Shown here one piece after another: positions 32,146-40,575 of a DNA stretch of 42,076 nucleotides. The notes under the pieces are model-generated. The model searched no databases, had not been told where the DNA came from, and saw only the letters and a program-made list of their open reading frames with translations. Both the position numbers and the translations under genes were made by a program. The DNA comes from Trueperaceae bacterium (lineage in GTDB: Bacteria; Deinococcota; Deinococci; Deinococcales; Trueperaceae), in contig DASVDQ010000079.1 of the NCBI GenBank assembly GCA_036381035.1, positions 1-42,076 of the forward strand. The letters run 5' to 3'. Every line of letters starts with the position of its first letter. Within the stretch, counting starts at the first letter, position 1.

Positions 32146-32886
32146 ATGGAGCAGCCCCTCACAGCGATCCGCACCGAGCGCGTCACGGACACCGTCTACC
32201 AGGTCCTGCGCGAGCGCATCGTCGAGCAGCAGTTCCCGCCGGGGAGCAAGATCAACGTCGACGAGATCGCCAGGCAGCTCGACGTCAGCCGCACCCCGGT
32301 CCACGAGGCGCTGGCCATGCTGGCCACCGACGGCCTCGTGGAGGTGCGCCCGCGCCGCGGCACCTTCGTCACCGAGTTCACCACCACCGACTACGCCGAG
32401 ACCCTCGACATCAGGCGGGCCCTCGAGGTGCTCGCCTGCGAGACCGCCTGCGCCAACGCGACCGACGCCGACATCGCCGAGCTGCAGGCGCTCGTCGACG
32501 GGATGCCGGAGACGGTCAGGAACGCCTCCAGCCCGGCCGAGGCCGCGCGCGTGCACGACGCGAAGAACCTCGAGTTCCACCTCAAGCTCGTCGGGCTCTC
32601 GAAGAACCGCCGCCTCATCGCCCTCTACGCCGACCTGCGCGCCCACCTGAAGATCGCCAGGGCGCACGTCGACGCCACGGGGTGGCTGGCGCGCGTGCCC
32701 CAGGAGACGCGCGAGCACCGGGAGATCGTGAGGGCCCTGGCCCGGCGCGACGCCGAGGCCCTGAAGGCCGCCCTGGACGCCCACCTCAGGCGCTCCGCCG
32801 CCTCGCTGATAGGTGACATCACGCGCGCCGAAGGGAGGGAACCAGCCAGCAAGGAAGCCCCGGTCTCCCCCGACGCAACCCACTAA
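32146..32886 (+). CDS. GntR-family (FCD/FadR-type) transcriptional regulator
   Basis: A 246-residue regulator. The N-terminal winged helix (about 10-75) reads VYQVLRERIVEQQFPPGSKI, then LDVSRTPVHEALAMLATDGL and VRPRRGTFV. The FCD ligand domain (about 80-225) is all helical, with FHLKLVGLSKN and REHREIVRALARRDAEA carrying the His/Asp residues that usually bind a metal and an organic acid. ATG 32146 follows AGGAGG (the longer reading from 32002 is tandem-repeat DNA). It is first in the sugar-acid operon and divergent from the amidase unit; FCD members often respond to sugar acids. A palindrome in the shared promoter is its probable site. Confidence 0.9.
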   Translation: MEQPLTAIRTERVTDTVYQVLRERIVEQQFPPGSKINVDEIARQLDVSRTPVHEALAMLATDGLVEVRPRRGTFVTEFTTTDYAETLDIRRALEVLACETACANATDADIAELQALVDGMPETVRNASSPAEAARVHDAKNLEFHLKLVGLSKNRRLIALYADLRAHLKIARAHVDATGWLARVPQETREHREIVRALARRDAEALKAALDAHLRRSAASLIGDITRAEGREPASKEAPVSPDATH

Positions 32887-32895
32887 GGAGGAAGC

Positions 32896-34167
32896 ATGTA
32901 CAGACCACGCTTCAGTCGCGCAGTGGCGGCCGCGCTCGTCGCCGGCGCCCTCGCCATGGGCTCCGCGACCGCGCAGAACATCACGCTCGACATGCCGTCG
33001 TGGCAGGTGACCGAGCCCGGCACCTCGGACTGGTGGAACGCGCTCATCGACGAGTTCGAGGCGCAGCACCCCGGCGTCACGATCGCGTTCACCCACGAGC
33101 CGTTCGCCAGCTACAACGACAAGATGGTCACCCGCTTCGCGGCCGGCGACCCGCCCGACATCCTCCACCTGCCCGCCGCGAACTTCATGATCTACGCCCA
33201 GGAGGGCTGGCTCACCCCGCTCGACGACCGGCTCGCCGAGTCCGGCAGCCCCGTCCTCGACGAGTGGACCCCGGTCCAGGCCTCCTGCCAGTACGAGGGC
33301 CAGACCCTGTGCGTGATCGTCCTCGGCTACGGCTACGTGCTCGGCTGGAACCAGGCCGCGTTCGAGGAGGCTGGCCTCGACGGTCCCCCCACCAACAGCC
33401 AGGAGCTGATCGAGTACGCCAGGCGGCTCACCGTCGACAAGGACGGCGACGGCACGATCGACCAGTACGGCATCGCGTTCCCCACCGTCACGCACGCCGG
33501 GGTCGAGTCCTACGCCACCGCGTTCCTGTTCGAGGCGGACCCCGACGGCCACTGGGTCGACGCCGACGGCCAGCTCAACCGCGACGCCGCCAAGGCGGCC
33601 TGGGCCGTGATGAAGCAGCTCGTCGACGACGGCTCGGTGCCGCTCGGCCTCGACAACAACGGCAAGCGCCAGTACTTCGTCGAGGGACGCGCCGCGATGA
33701 TGTTCGAGGGCCCGTGGATCCAGGGCAACATCGACAGCGCCGCGCCCGAGGTCCGCGAGGGCCTGCGCGTGGCCCAGCTGCCGCTGAACGGCCAGGTCTA
33801 CGGCGGGGCCTCCAACGTCCTCGCCATCCCCGCCGGCCTCGACCCCGAGCGCGAGCAGCTCGCCTGGGAGTTCATCGAGCTGTTCACCTCCCAGGAGTGG
33901 CAGGAGAGGTACGCGACGATCGCCGGCCAGCCGCCGGCCCGGGCGGGCGTGCTCTCGGACGAGATCCTCGCCGAGAACCCCAACATGCAGCAGTACGTCC
34001 AGGCCGCCGACAACGCCCGCGACTACGTCCCGCCGGGCCTGGAGGAGGAGTACACCCGCTTCCGCGACCTCGTCGTCGAGTCGACCCTGGCGGTCGTGGT
34101 GCAGGGCCAGGACCCCGACGCCGTGCTCGACGACATGCAGGCCGAGATCGACCGCATGCTCAGGTAG
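32896..34167 (+). CDS. Carbohydrate ABC transporter substrate-binding protein (CUT1 family)
   Basis: A 423-residue exported binding protein. Signal peptide 1-27 ends ATA-Q. The mature protein shows the family-1 solute-binding features: WWNALIDEFEAQHPGVTIAF, VTRFAAGDPPDILHLPA, GYGYVLGWNQAAFEEAG, VDKDGDGTIDQYGIAFP and GRAAMMFEGPWIQ. It should bind a mono- or oligosaccharide, or a glycoside, outside the cell. The ATG at 32896 follows AAGGAGGA, ten bases after the gntR stop. The two permeases follow, but no ATPase gene does, so a shared MsiK/MalK-type ATPase from elsewhere is expected. Confidence 0.9.
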   Translation: MYRPRFSRAVAAALVAGALAMGSATAQNITLDMPSWQVTEPGTSDWWNALIDEFEAQHPGVTIAFTHEPFASYNDKMVTRFAAGDPPDILHLPAANFMIYAQEGWLTPLDDRLAESGSPVLDEWTPVQASCQYEGQTLCVIVLGYGYVLGWNQAAFEEAGLDGPPTNSQELIEYARRLTVDKDGDGTIDQYGIAFPTVTHAGVESYATAFLFEADPDGHWVDADGQLNRDAAKAAWAVMKQLVDDGSVPLGLDNNGKRQYFVEGRAAMMFEGPWIQGNIDSAAPEVREGLRVAQLPLNGQVYGGASNVLAIPAGLDPEREQLAWEFIELFTSQEWQERYATIAGQPPARAGVLSDEILAENPNMQQYVQAADNARDYVPPGLEEEYTRFRDLVVESTLAVVVQGQDPDAVLDDMQAEIDRMLR

Positions 34168-34179
34168 TCGCCGCTCGCC

Positions 34180-34212
34180 CCCGGGGCGCCGCGCTCAGGC
34201 GGGCGCCCCGGG
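34180..34212. promoter_or_regulatory. Intercistronic stem-loop after the sugar-binding-protein gene
   Basis: CCCGGGGCGCC (34180-34190) and GGCGCCCCGGG (34202-34212) form a perfect 11-bp stem with an 11-base loop, 13 bases after the stop codon. No T-run follows. It probably protects or attenuates the message so the binding protein is made in excess over the permeases. Confidence 0.5.
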
Positions 34213-34314
34213 CGGTCCCACCGCGACGCACCCGAGGCGCCGACGGAGACCGCTCGTGACCGCATCCGAGCCCCTCGTGACGCTCGCCCACGACCACGCC
34301 GGAGGCCCGACCAC

Positions 34315-35250
34315 GTGACGATGAGCCCCATCAGCCTGGGCGCCGCGCGCCGGCGCCGGCCGACCCGCAGCGCGCTCCGCAGCCGCGTCTACGCGTTCGC
34401 GCTGCTGGCGCCGGCGATCCTCGTCGTCCTGCTCGTGATCGTCTACCCGCTCTTCATGGCGGCGCGGATGAGCCTCCACGACATCGAGATCTTCAGGGTG
34501 GACCGCGGCATCACGGGCGAGGTGAGCCTCGACAACTTCCGGTCGATGTTCGGCGACAGGGCGTTCTGGCGGTCGCTGCGCGTCACGCTCTACTACGTCT
34601 TCTTCGGGGTGGCCGGCTCGTTCGGCGTCGGCCTCTTCACCGCCGTGCTGCTCAACCAGCCGTTCCGCGGTCGCACCCTGGCGCGCGTGCTCATGGTCCT
34701 GCCCTGGCCCGTCCCGGGCGTGGTCGCCGCGACCATCTTCATCTGGCTCTTCGACTCGTCGTTCGGCGTCGTCAACTACCTCCTGCTGCGCGGCGGCCTG
34801 GTCGACCGGCCCGTGCAGTGGCTCACGCAGCCGGTCCCGGCGCTGGCGGCCGTGACCGCGGCCACGATCTGGAAGGGCTACCCGTTCTTCACGATCTCGC
34901 TGCTGGCCGGCATGCAGTCGGTGCCCAAGGAGCTCTACGAGGCCGCGCGCGTCGACGGCGCCAGCCCCCTGCAGCAGTTCCGGTTCATCACCGTGCCCGC
35001 GCTGCGGTCGGTCATAGGTATCTCGCTCGTCATCGCCACCCTGTGGCAGTTCAGGGTGTTCGACATCATCTTCGTCATGACCGGCGGCGGGCCCTCGGGG
35101 GCCACCGAGACCCTGGCCGTCCAGATCTACCGCGAGGCCTTCCAGTACTTCGAGATGAGCTACGCCGCCGCCGTCGGCATGGTGACGCTGGCGCTCTCCG
35201 TGATCAGCACGTTCTTCTACCTGCGCCTGACGTCGAGGTCGTTCTACTGA
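34315..35250 (+). CDS. Sugar ABC transporter permease (MalF/UgpA-like)
   Basis: A 311-residue inner-membrane permease with six hydrophobic segments. It starts near SLGAARRRRPTRSALRSRVY (cytoplasmic, basic). The EAA loop that docks the ATPase reads ELYEAARVDGASPLQQFRFI, followed by VPALRSVIG. The GTG at 34315 lies nine bases after GGAGG; an ATG two codons later is too far from it. Its stop overlaps the next permease start (TGATG). Preceded by a 147-base gap containing a hairpin. Confidence 0.9.
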   Translation: MTMSPISLGAARRRRPTRSALRSRVYAFALLAPAILVVLLVIVYPLFMAARMSLHDIEIFRVDRGITGEVSLDNFRSMFGDRAFWRSLRVTLYYVFFGVAGSFGVGLFTAVLLNQPFRGRTLARVLMVLPWPVPGVVAATIFIWLFDSSFGVVNYLLLRGGLVDRPVQWLTQPVPALAAVTAATIWKGYPFFTISLLAGMQSVPKELYEAARVDGASPLQQFRFITVPALRSVIGISLVIATLWQFRVFDIIFVMTGGGPSGATETLAVQIYREAFQYFEMSYAAAVGMVTLALSVISTFFYLRLTSRSFY

Positions 35251-36080
35251 TGCCGCGCCGCCGAGCGACCACCGTACTGATCTACGCGCTGGTCATCGCC
35301 ACCCTGGTGGTCCTGCTCTTCCCCTTCTACTGGATGTTCATCACGGCCATCAGGCCGGGCAACCAGCTCCTGTCCTACCCGCCGCGGTTCTTCCCCGACG
35401 ACGGCACGTTCGCCGCCTTCGCCAGGGTGCTGCGCGAGGGCGACATCTTCGTCTGGTTCAAGAACTCCGCCATCGTCACGGTCCTCACGATCCTCGTCGC
35501 CGTGCCCGTGTCGTCGCTGGCCGGCTACGCGATGTCGCGCTTCTCCTTCCGCGGCGTCCGCGAGACCGGCTACCTGCTGCTGACCGCGCGCATGCTGCCC
35601 GCCAGCCTGCTGATCATCCCCCTCTACGCGATCTTCGGTCAGCTCGGCCTCATCAACAGCTTCGCCGCGCTGATCATCGCCAACACCACGTTCATCGTCC
35701 CGTTCGGCGCGTGGATGATGAAGGGCTTCTTCGACAGCATCCCCCGCGACCTCGAGGACGCCGCGATGATCGACGGGACCTCGGCGTTCATGGCCCTGGC
35801 CCGCGTCGTCGTGCCCCTCTCGCTGCCCGGCCTGGCGGCCACCACGATCTACTGCGCGATCCTCACCTGGGGCGAGTTCGTGTTCGCCGCGACCCTCATG
35901 TCGGGCGAGTCGCGCTGGACGGGCCCCATCGGCATCGCCTCGTTCAACCAGCAGTACCAGGTGCAGTGGGACGAGATAATGGCCGCTTCACTCGTGTTCG
36001 TCGTGCCCGTGATCCTGCTCTTCTCGTTCCTCGAGCGGTTCCTGGTGCAGGGCATCGCGGCCGGAGGTGTCAAGCAATGA
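35250..36080 (+). CDS. Sugar ABC transporter permease (MalG/UgpE-like)
   Basis: A 276-residue second permease of the CUT1 importer. It starts MPRRRATTVLIYALVIATLV, with the LFPFYWMFITAIRP segment typical of MalG-type proteins. The EAA loop reads DLEDAAMIDGTSAFMALARV, then VPLSLPGLA. Six hydrophobic segments are visible. The ATG overlaps the previous stop, and its own stop overlaps the DapA-family gene (ATGA), so the whole block is translated together. Confidence 0.9.
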   Translation: MPRRRATTVLIYALVIATLVVLLFPFYWMFITAIRPGNQLLSYPPRFFPDDGTFAAFARVLREGDIFVWFKNSAIVTVLTILVAVPVSSLAGYAMSRFSFRGVRETGYLLLTARMLPASLLIIPLYAIFGQLGLINSFAALIIANTTFIVPFGAWMMKGFFDSIPRDLEDAAMIDGTSAFMALARVVVPLSLPGLAATTIYCAILTWGEFVFAATLMSGESRWTGPIGIASFNQQYQVQWDEIMAASLVFVVPVILLFSFLERFLVQGIAAGGVKQ

Positions 36081-36985
36081 GTCGCTTACGAGGCATCATC
36101 CCCATCCTGCCAACGCCCTTCACCGACGACGGCGCCGTCGACGAGGCCGGGATGCGACGGGTGGTGAGCTACGTCCTCGCGGCCGGCGCGCACGGCGTGG
36201 CGTTCCCGGCCATGGCCAGCGAGTTCTACGCCCTCACGGAGGCCGAGCGCCTCCGCCTCACGGAGCTGATCGTCACCGAGGTGGGCGGCGCCGTGCCCGT
36301 CGTCGGCACCGCCACCGCGACGAGCCCGCAGGGGGCCGTCGAGCTGGCGCGGGCGGTGGAGAGGGCCGGTGTCGACGCCGTCATGGTGATGCCCCCGTAC
36401 GTCGTGCGCGACGGTCTGCCCGCCACGATCAGGCTGTTCGAGCGCCTGGCCGCGGCGGTGGACCTGCCACTGATCGTCCAGAACGCCCCGCCGCCCCTCG
36501 GCTCCGCCTACGCGCCGGACACGATCAGGGACCTCATCGAGAAGGTGCCCCAGGTCCGCTACGTGAAGGAGGAGACGGCCCCCGGCGGCCAGCGGATCAC
36601 GCGCCTGCTCACGGACCCGCCGCCCGCCCTCGAGGGCGTGTTCGGCGGCGCCGGCGGACGCTACATCGTCGACGAGCTCAACCGCGGCGCCCTGGGGGCG
36701 ATGCCCGCCTGCGAGCTCACCGAGGTCCACGTGAGGATCTACGAGCTGCACCGCGCCGGCGACGTGGCCGCCGCCAGGGCGCTCTACAACCGCAGCCTCC
36801 CGCTGCTCACGTTCCAGGCCGTGTTCCGCATGGACATGACCAAGGAGGTGCTGAGGCGGCGCGGCGTGCTGCGCTCGAGCCACGTCAGGGTGGGCGCGAT
36901 CCCGCTCGACGCCGTCGACCACGCCGAGCTGGACGCCCTGCTCGCCGAGGTCGAGGACCTGCTCATCGCCCCGGTGCCGGCCTGA
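36077..36985 (+). CDS. Dihydrodipicolinate synthase/N-acetylneuraminate lyase (DapA) family protein
   Basis: A 302-residue (beta/alpha)8 class-I aldolase-type enzyme. The Schiff-base lysine is K164 in VRYVKEETAPGG, preceded by the usual strand. The position of the proton-relay Tyr (Y-N-x-P in DapA) is Gln here: LIVQNAPPPLG, Q135. The substrate-binding loop after strand 2 reads FPAMASEFYALT instead of the common TGE. These changes and the operon argue against lysine biosynthesis. A lyase or dehydratase for a 2-keto-3-deoxy sugar acid is more likely. The start overlaps the permease stop. Confidence 0.85.
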   Translation: MSRLRGIIPILPTPFTDDGAVDEAGMRRVVSYVLAAGAHGVAFPAMASEFYALTEAERLRLTELIVTEVGGAVPVVGTATATSPQGAVELARAVERAGVDAVMVMPPYVVRDGLPATIRLFERLAAAVDLPLIVQNAPPPLGSAYAPDTIRDLIEKVPQVRYVKEETAPGGQRITRLLTDPPPALEGVFGGAGGRYIVDELNRGALGAMPACELTEVHVRIYELHRAGDVAAARALYNRSLPLLTFQAVFRMDMTKEVLRRRGVLRSSHVRVGAIPLDAVDHAELDALLAEVEDLLIAPVPA

Positions 36986-36993
36986 GGCCCGCC

Positions 36994-38064
36994 GTGGACG
37001 CTGCCGCAGCGGCGCGGGTGATGCGGGCGGCCGCCGAGAGGGCGATGGCCTACCCGTACAAGGTGTGGGGCTTCGGCGAGGACGTCTGCCTCCGCGCCCT
37101 GCTCGAGGTGGGGAGGGCGACGGGCGACGCGCGCCCCCGCGAGTTCGTCGCCGGCCTGGTGCGTCCGTGGTGCGAGGCCAGGACGGCTCCCGGCTCGCCC
37201 GACCCCCTGCCGTACGCCGACCACGTGGCCCCCGGCGTCGTGGTCCTGGAGCTCTACGAGGCCAGCGGCGACGCCGTCTACCTGGAGGCCGCCCTGAGGC
37301 TGGGCGAGCTCCACCTGAGCTTCCCGGCGGCGAGCGGCGTGAGGGTCCATCGCCCCGACCTGCCCGGGCTCAGTGACCTGATCTGGGTGGACTGCCTCGC
37401 CCTGGACGGGCCGTTCCTCGCGCGCCTCGCGAACGTCACGGGCGACGGCAGGTGGCGCGCCCTGGCCATCGAGACGACGCTCGCCTACGCCCACACCCTG
37501 CTCGACGAGGACGAGGGCCTCTTCAGGCACGGCTACGACACGCGGCGCCGGGAGCGGAGCGAGTGCTGCTGGGCGCGGGGCAACGGCTGGGCGATGCACG
37601 GCCTGCTCGACACGATCGTCGAGCTGCCCGACGCGCACCCGGGCCGCGGGGTGCTCGGGGCGCTGCTGGAGCGGCAGCTGCGCACGGTCGCGTCCCTCCA
37701 GCACCCCTCGGGCCACTGGCACACGGTGCTCGACGACCCCTCCACGCCCCTGGAGTCCTCCGCTGCCGCCTTCTACGCCTCGGCCGCGCTGAAGGCCCGT
37801 CGGCACGGTCTGCTGGGCTCGGTGCCCGGCCTGGACGCGATGGTCGAGGCGGCCGTAGGGGCGCTCCTCGCCGTGGTCGACCCGGCCGAGGGAAGGGGCG
37901 AGCCGGGGGCGCTGCCCGTCTCCCACGCCACGCCCGTCGGCGGGCGCGACACCTACGCGAACGCCCCCGTCGGCGTCTTCCCCTGGGGCCAGGGGCCGCT
38001 GCTGCTCACCCTCCTCGAGGTGACGGCAGCGGCGCGCGGACGACCCGGAGGGGTCGCGGCATGA
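36994..38064 (+). CDS. GH105/GH88-like glycoside hydrolase (unsaturated uronyl hydrolase-like)
   Basis: A 356-residue (alpha/alpha)6-barrel type protein. WARGNGWAMHGLLD (193-206) is the landmark of the YteR/RhiN-type family, and D133 in LIWVDCLALDGPFLARL sits where the catalytic Asp that hydrates the unsaturated uronic acid is found. HWHTVLDDPSTPLESSAAAF is the matching C-terminal motif. Such enzymes release unsaturated galacturonic or glucuronic acid from oligosaccharides made by polysaccharide lyases. No signal peptide, so it acts inside the cell on imported sugar. The start is GTG at 36994, eight bases after the preceding stop; an ATG at 37021 is possible. Confidence 0.75.
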   Translation: MDAAAAARVMRAAAERAMAYPYKVWGFGEDVCLRALLEVGRATGDARPREFVAGLVRPWCEARTAPGSPDPLPYADHVAPGVVVLELYEASGDAVYLEAALRLGELHLSFPAASGVRVHRPDLPGLSDLIWVDCLALDGPFLARLANVTGDGRWRALAIETTLAYAHTLLDEDEGLFRHGYDTRRRERSECCWARGNGWAMHGLLDTIVELPDAHPGRGVLGALLERQLRTVASLQHPSGHWHTVLDDPSTPLESSAAAFYASAALKARRHGLLGSVPGLDAMVEAAVGALLAVVDPAEGRGEPGALPVSHATPVGGRDTYANAPVGVFPWGQGPLLLTLLEVTAAARGRPGGVAA

Positions 38065-38152
38065 GCCCCGGCGGCGAGGCGGCGGGAGGCCCGGTGGGGT
38101 CGCCGCGTGCGTGCCGGAGGGACGGCCGCATGGAGACCGGAGGAGTCACGTC

Positions 38153-39274
38153 ATGAAGATCGCCAGCATCGAGGCCATGGTCCTGAAGGCGCCCGTGCCG
38201 GGGATCGGCACCTGGAGGGCCGCCAGCTTCGCCGTGCCGTTCCGGTTCGCCGAGACGACGCTGGTGCGGGTGACCAGCGACGAGGGCCTCGTCGGTTGGG
38301 GCGAGGTGCACGCGCCCGTCGCCCCCGAGGTCTCGAAGGCCGCGATCGACGCGCTGATCGCGCCGCACCTCCTCGGGAAGGACCCTCTCGACCCGGCGGT
38401 GCTGTGGGACCAGCAGTACGCGCTGATGCGCCCGCGGGGGCACGCCCTCGGCTTCATGCAGGAGGCGATGAGCGGGGTGGACATCGCCCTCTGGGACCTG
38501 GCGGGGAAGGCCCTCGGCGTGCCGGTCTACACCCTGCTCGGCGGCAGGCGCCGCGAGAGCGTGCGCACCTACGCCAGCGTGCTGCAGTGGCTCGAGCCGG
38601 GGGACCTCGCCGAGGCGGCCGTCCGCTACCGCGACCTGGGCTTCACCGCCCTGAAGCTGAAGGTGGGGCAGGACCCGCGCGTCGACAGGCTCAAGGCCGA
38701 GAGGGCCCGCGCCGCGGTGGGGGACGCGATGGACCTGATGGCCGACGCGAACTGCCGCTACAGCGCGTCCGAGGCCGTGGCGATGGCGCGGGTGCTCGAG
38801 GACAACGGCTTCGCGTGGCTCGAGGAGCCCGTGCCGCCCGAGGACGTGGCCGGCTACCGGCTCCTGCGCGAGAAGCTCGACATCGCCGTCGCCGGCGGGG
38901 AGTGCGAGTGCACGCACTACCGCTTCGCGCACCTCATCGCCGCGGGTACCTACGACGTGCTGCAGCCCGACGTCTGCCGCGCCGGCGGTCTCACGGCCTG
39001 CCACCGCATCGGCGTGCTGGCCGACGCGCACAACCTGCGGGTGGCTCCCCACGTCAGCATCGGCTCGGCCGTACACATCGCGGCGTCCCTGCACTGGGCG
39101 GTGAGCGAGGCGAGCGTGTTCATCCACGAGTTCCCCGTGTTCGAGAACCCCCTCGTCGACGACCTGCTGGCCGAGCCGCTCGACTGGCGCGACGGCCGCC
39201 TGCACGTCTCCGACCGGCCGGGCCTGGGCGTGGAGGTGCGCGAGGACGTCGTGGCCGCGCACCGGGTGGCGTGA
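38153..39274 (+). CDS. Mandelate racemase/muconate lactonizing enzyme family protein (probable sugar-acid dehydratase)
   Basis: A 373-residue enolase-superfamily enzyme. The acid/base pair K168-x-K170 (ALKLKVG), metal ligands D198 (MADANCRY), E224 (WLEEP) and E250 (AGGE), and H300 (APHVSIGS) are all present. The set fits sugar-acid dehydratases of the mandelate racemase group, which turn aldonates such as galactonate into 2-keto-3-deoxy acids. That product would feed the kinase and aldolase encoded downstream. ATG 38153 has GGAGGA eight bases upstream. Its stop overlaps the next gene's ATG. Confidence 0.87.
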   Translation: MKIASIEAMVLKAPVPGIGTWRAASFAVPFRFAETTLVRVTSDEGLVGWGEVHAPVAPEVSKAAIDALIAPHLLGKDPLDPAVLWDQQYALMRPRGHALGFMQEAMSGVDIALWDLAGKALGVPVYTLLGGRRRESVRTYASVLQWLEPGDLAEAAVRYRDLGFTALKLKVGQDPRVDRLKAERARAAVGDAMDLMADANCRYSASEAVAMARVLEDNGFAWLEEPVPPEDVAGYRLLREKLDIAVAGGECECTHYRFAHLIAAGTYDVLQPDVCRAGGLTACHRIGVLADAHNLRVAPHVSIGSAVHIAASLHWAVSEASVFIHEFPVFENPLVDDLLAEPLDWRDGRLHVSDRPGLGVEVREDVVAAHRVA

Positions 39275-40503
39275 TGCGCATCGTCGACGTCGAGGCCATC
39301 GCGATCAGCGCGCCCAGCCCCGCCGGGGCGTACTGGGGCAAGGCGTCGTGGGGCGCCGCGGACGCCGCGTCCTCAGTGCCCGACCCCCTGGCTCATTGGA
39401 ACCAGACGCGCGTGCCGCACCCGGCCCGCATGCGCCCGTCGTACGCCGCCGGCATAGACACCTGCCTCGTGCGCATCGAGTCCGACGACGGCCTCGTGGG
39501 CTGGGGCGAGGCGAAGGCGCCCGTGGCCCCGCGCGTGGCCCAGGCGATCGTCCACGACCTGCTGCGCGAGCTGCTCATCGGCGCCGACCCGAGGAACGTC
39601 GAGGTCATCTGGGAGACCATGTACGCCTCGATGCGCCTGCGCGGCCACGAGGGCGGGTTCCTCCTCGAGGCCATGAGCGGCGTGGACATCGCCCTGTGGG
39701 ACATCATCGGCAAGGCCACCGGCGAGCCGGTGCACAGGCTCCTCGGCGGCGCCTACCGCGACAGGGTGCTGGTGTACGCCTCCGGCGTGCCAGCCACCAG
39801 GGCAGCGCGCGGCGGCGAGGACCACACGCGCATGCTCGCGGCGGCCCAGCGCGCCGTCGACCGCGGCTTCCGCGGGCTGAAGATGGCCATCGGCCTCGAC
39901 CCCGAGGCGGACGTCGCCTCGGTGGCGGCGGTGCGCGAGCTGGTGGGCCCGGACGTGCGGGTCTTCGTGGACGCCGCCGGCAACTACGATGTCGGCACCG
40001 CGGTGCGGGTGGGCCGCGAGCTGGAGGCGCTGCGGGTGGGCTTCCTCGAGGCGCCGCTGCCGCCGGAGGACGTCGAGGGCTACGCGCAGGTCGCTCACGC
40101 GTTGGCCCTGCCGGTGGCGAACGACCTCATCTACAGCCGCTACCAGGTGCTGCGCTTCCTGCGCGCCGGCGCCCTCGACCTCGTCCAGCCCGACGTCTGC
40201 CGCGCCGGCGGCATCACCGAGCTCAAGCGCATCGCCGTGCTCACCGACGCCTTCGGGGTCGCGTTCACCCCGCACGTGAGCATCGGCTCGGCCATCCACT
40301 TCGTGGCCAGCGCCCACTGCGCCGCCGCCGCGCCCAACCTCCACATGATGGAGTACTGGTTCGGCGAGAACCCGCTCGGCGACGCGATCCTCGTGGAGCC
40401 CGCGCTGGGCCTCGTCGACGGGCACCTGCCCGTCCCGCAGGGACCGGGGCTCGGCATCGAGGTCGACGAGGAGAAGGTCAGGTCGCTGGCGGTGGCGCCG
40501 TGA
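39274..40503 (+). CDS. Second enolase-superfamily (mandelate racemase-like) protein with altered active site
   Basis: A 409-residue paralogue of the preceding enzyme (both contain LEAMSGVDIALWD- or QEAMSGVDIALWD-type, QPDVCRAGG and PHVSIGSA segments). The active site differs: K203 is kept but the KxK partner is A205 (LKMAIG). The metal ligands are D233 (FVDAAGN), E259 (FLEAP) and probably D284 (VANDL) instead of Glu; H334 is kept. A different reaction or stereochemistry is likely. The N-terminus has about 30 extra residues (YWGKASWGAADAASS) that could form the substrate-capping loop. Its stop starts a chain of GTGA overlaps leading to dgoK. Confidence 0.85.
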   Translation: MRIVDVEAIAISAPSPAGAYWGKASWGAADAASSVPDPLAHWNQTRVPHPARMRPSYAAGIDTCLVRIESDDGLVGWGEAKAPVAPRVAQAIVHDLLRELLIGADPRNVEVIWETMYASMRLRGHEGGFLLEAMSGVDIALWDIIGKATGEPVHRLLGGAYRDRVLVYASGVPATRAARGGEDHTRMLAAAQRAVDRGFRGLKMAIGLDPEADVASVAAVRELVGPDVRVFVDAAGNYDVGTAVRVGRELEALRVGFLEAPLPPEDVEGYAQVAHALALPVANDLIYSRYQVLRFLRAGALDLVQPDVCRAGGITELKRIAVLTDAFGVAFTPHVSIGSAIHFVASAHCAAAAPNLHMMEYWFGENPLGDAILVEPALGLVDGHLPVPQGPGLGIEVDEEKVRSLAVAP

Positions 40504-40575
40504 GCGCCGCGGCCGAGACGCGGGTGGGCGCGCCGTGAGCCCCGCTCCCATCGCGCCCCGGGGAGCGCCGTGAGC
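40495..40575 (+). repeat. 35-base-period GCGCCGTGAGC repeats forming two 12-codon mini-ORFs
   Basis: GCGCCGTGAGC occurs at 40495-40505, 40530-40540 and 40565-40575, exactly 35 bases apart. Each copy contains a stop (TGA) overlapping a start (GTG). This creates ORFs at 40500-40538 (MSAAAETRVGAP) and 40535-40573 (MSPAPIAPRGAP) that link the previous gene to dgoK by successive GTGA overlaps. They may be duplication scars or a translational relay. Confidence 0.5.

Noticed and set aside
36077-36985. Assignment as lysine-pathway dapA
   Set aside because: The key Tyr is Gln, the TGE-type loop is changed and the gene lies in a sugar-acid operon.
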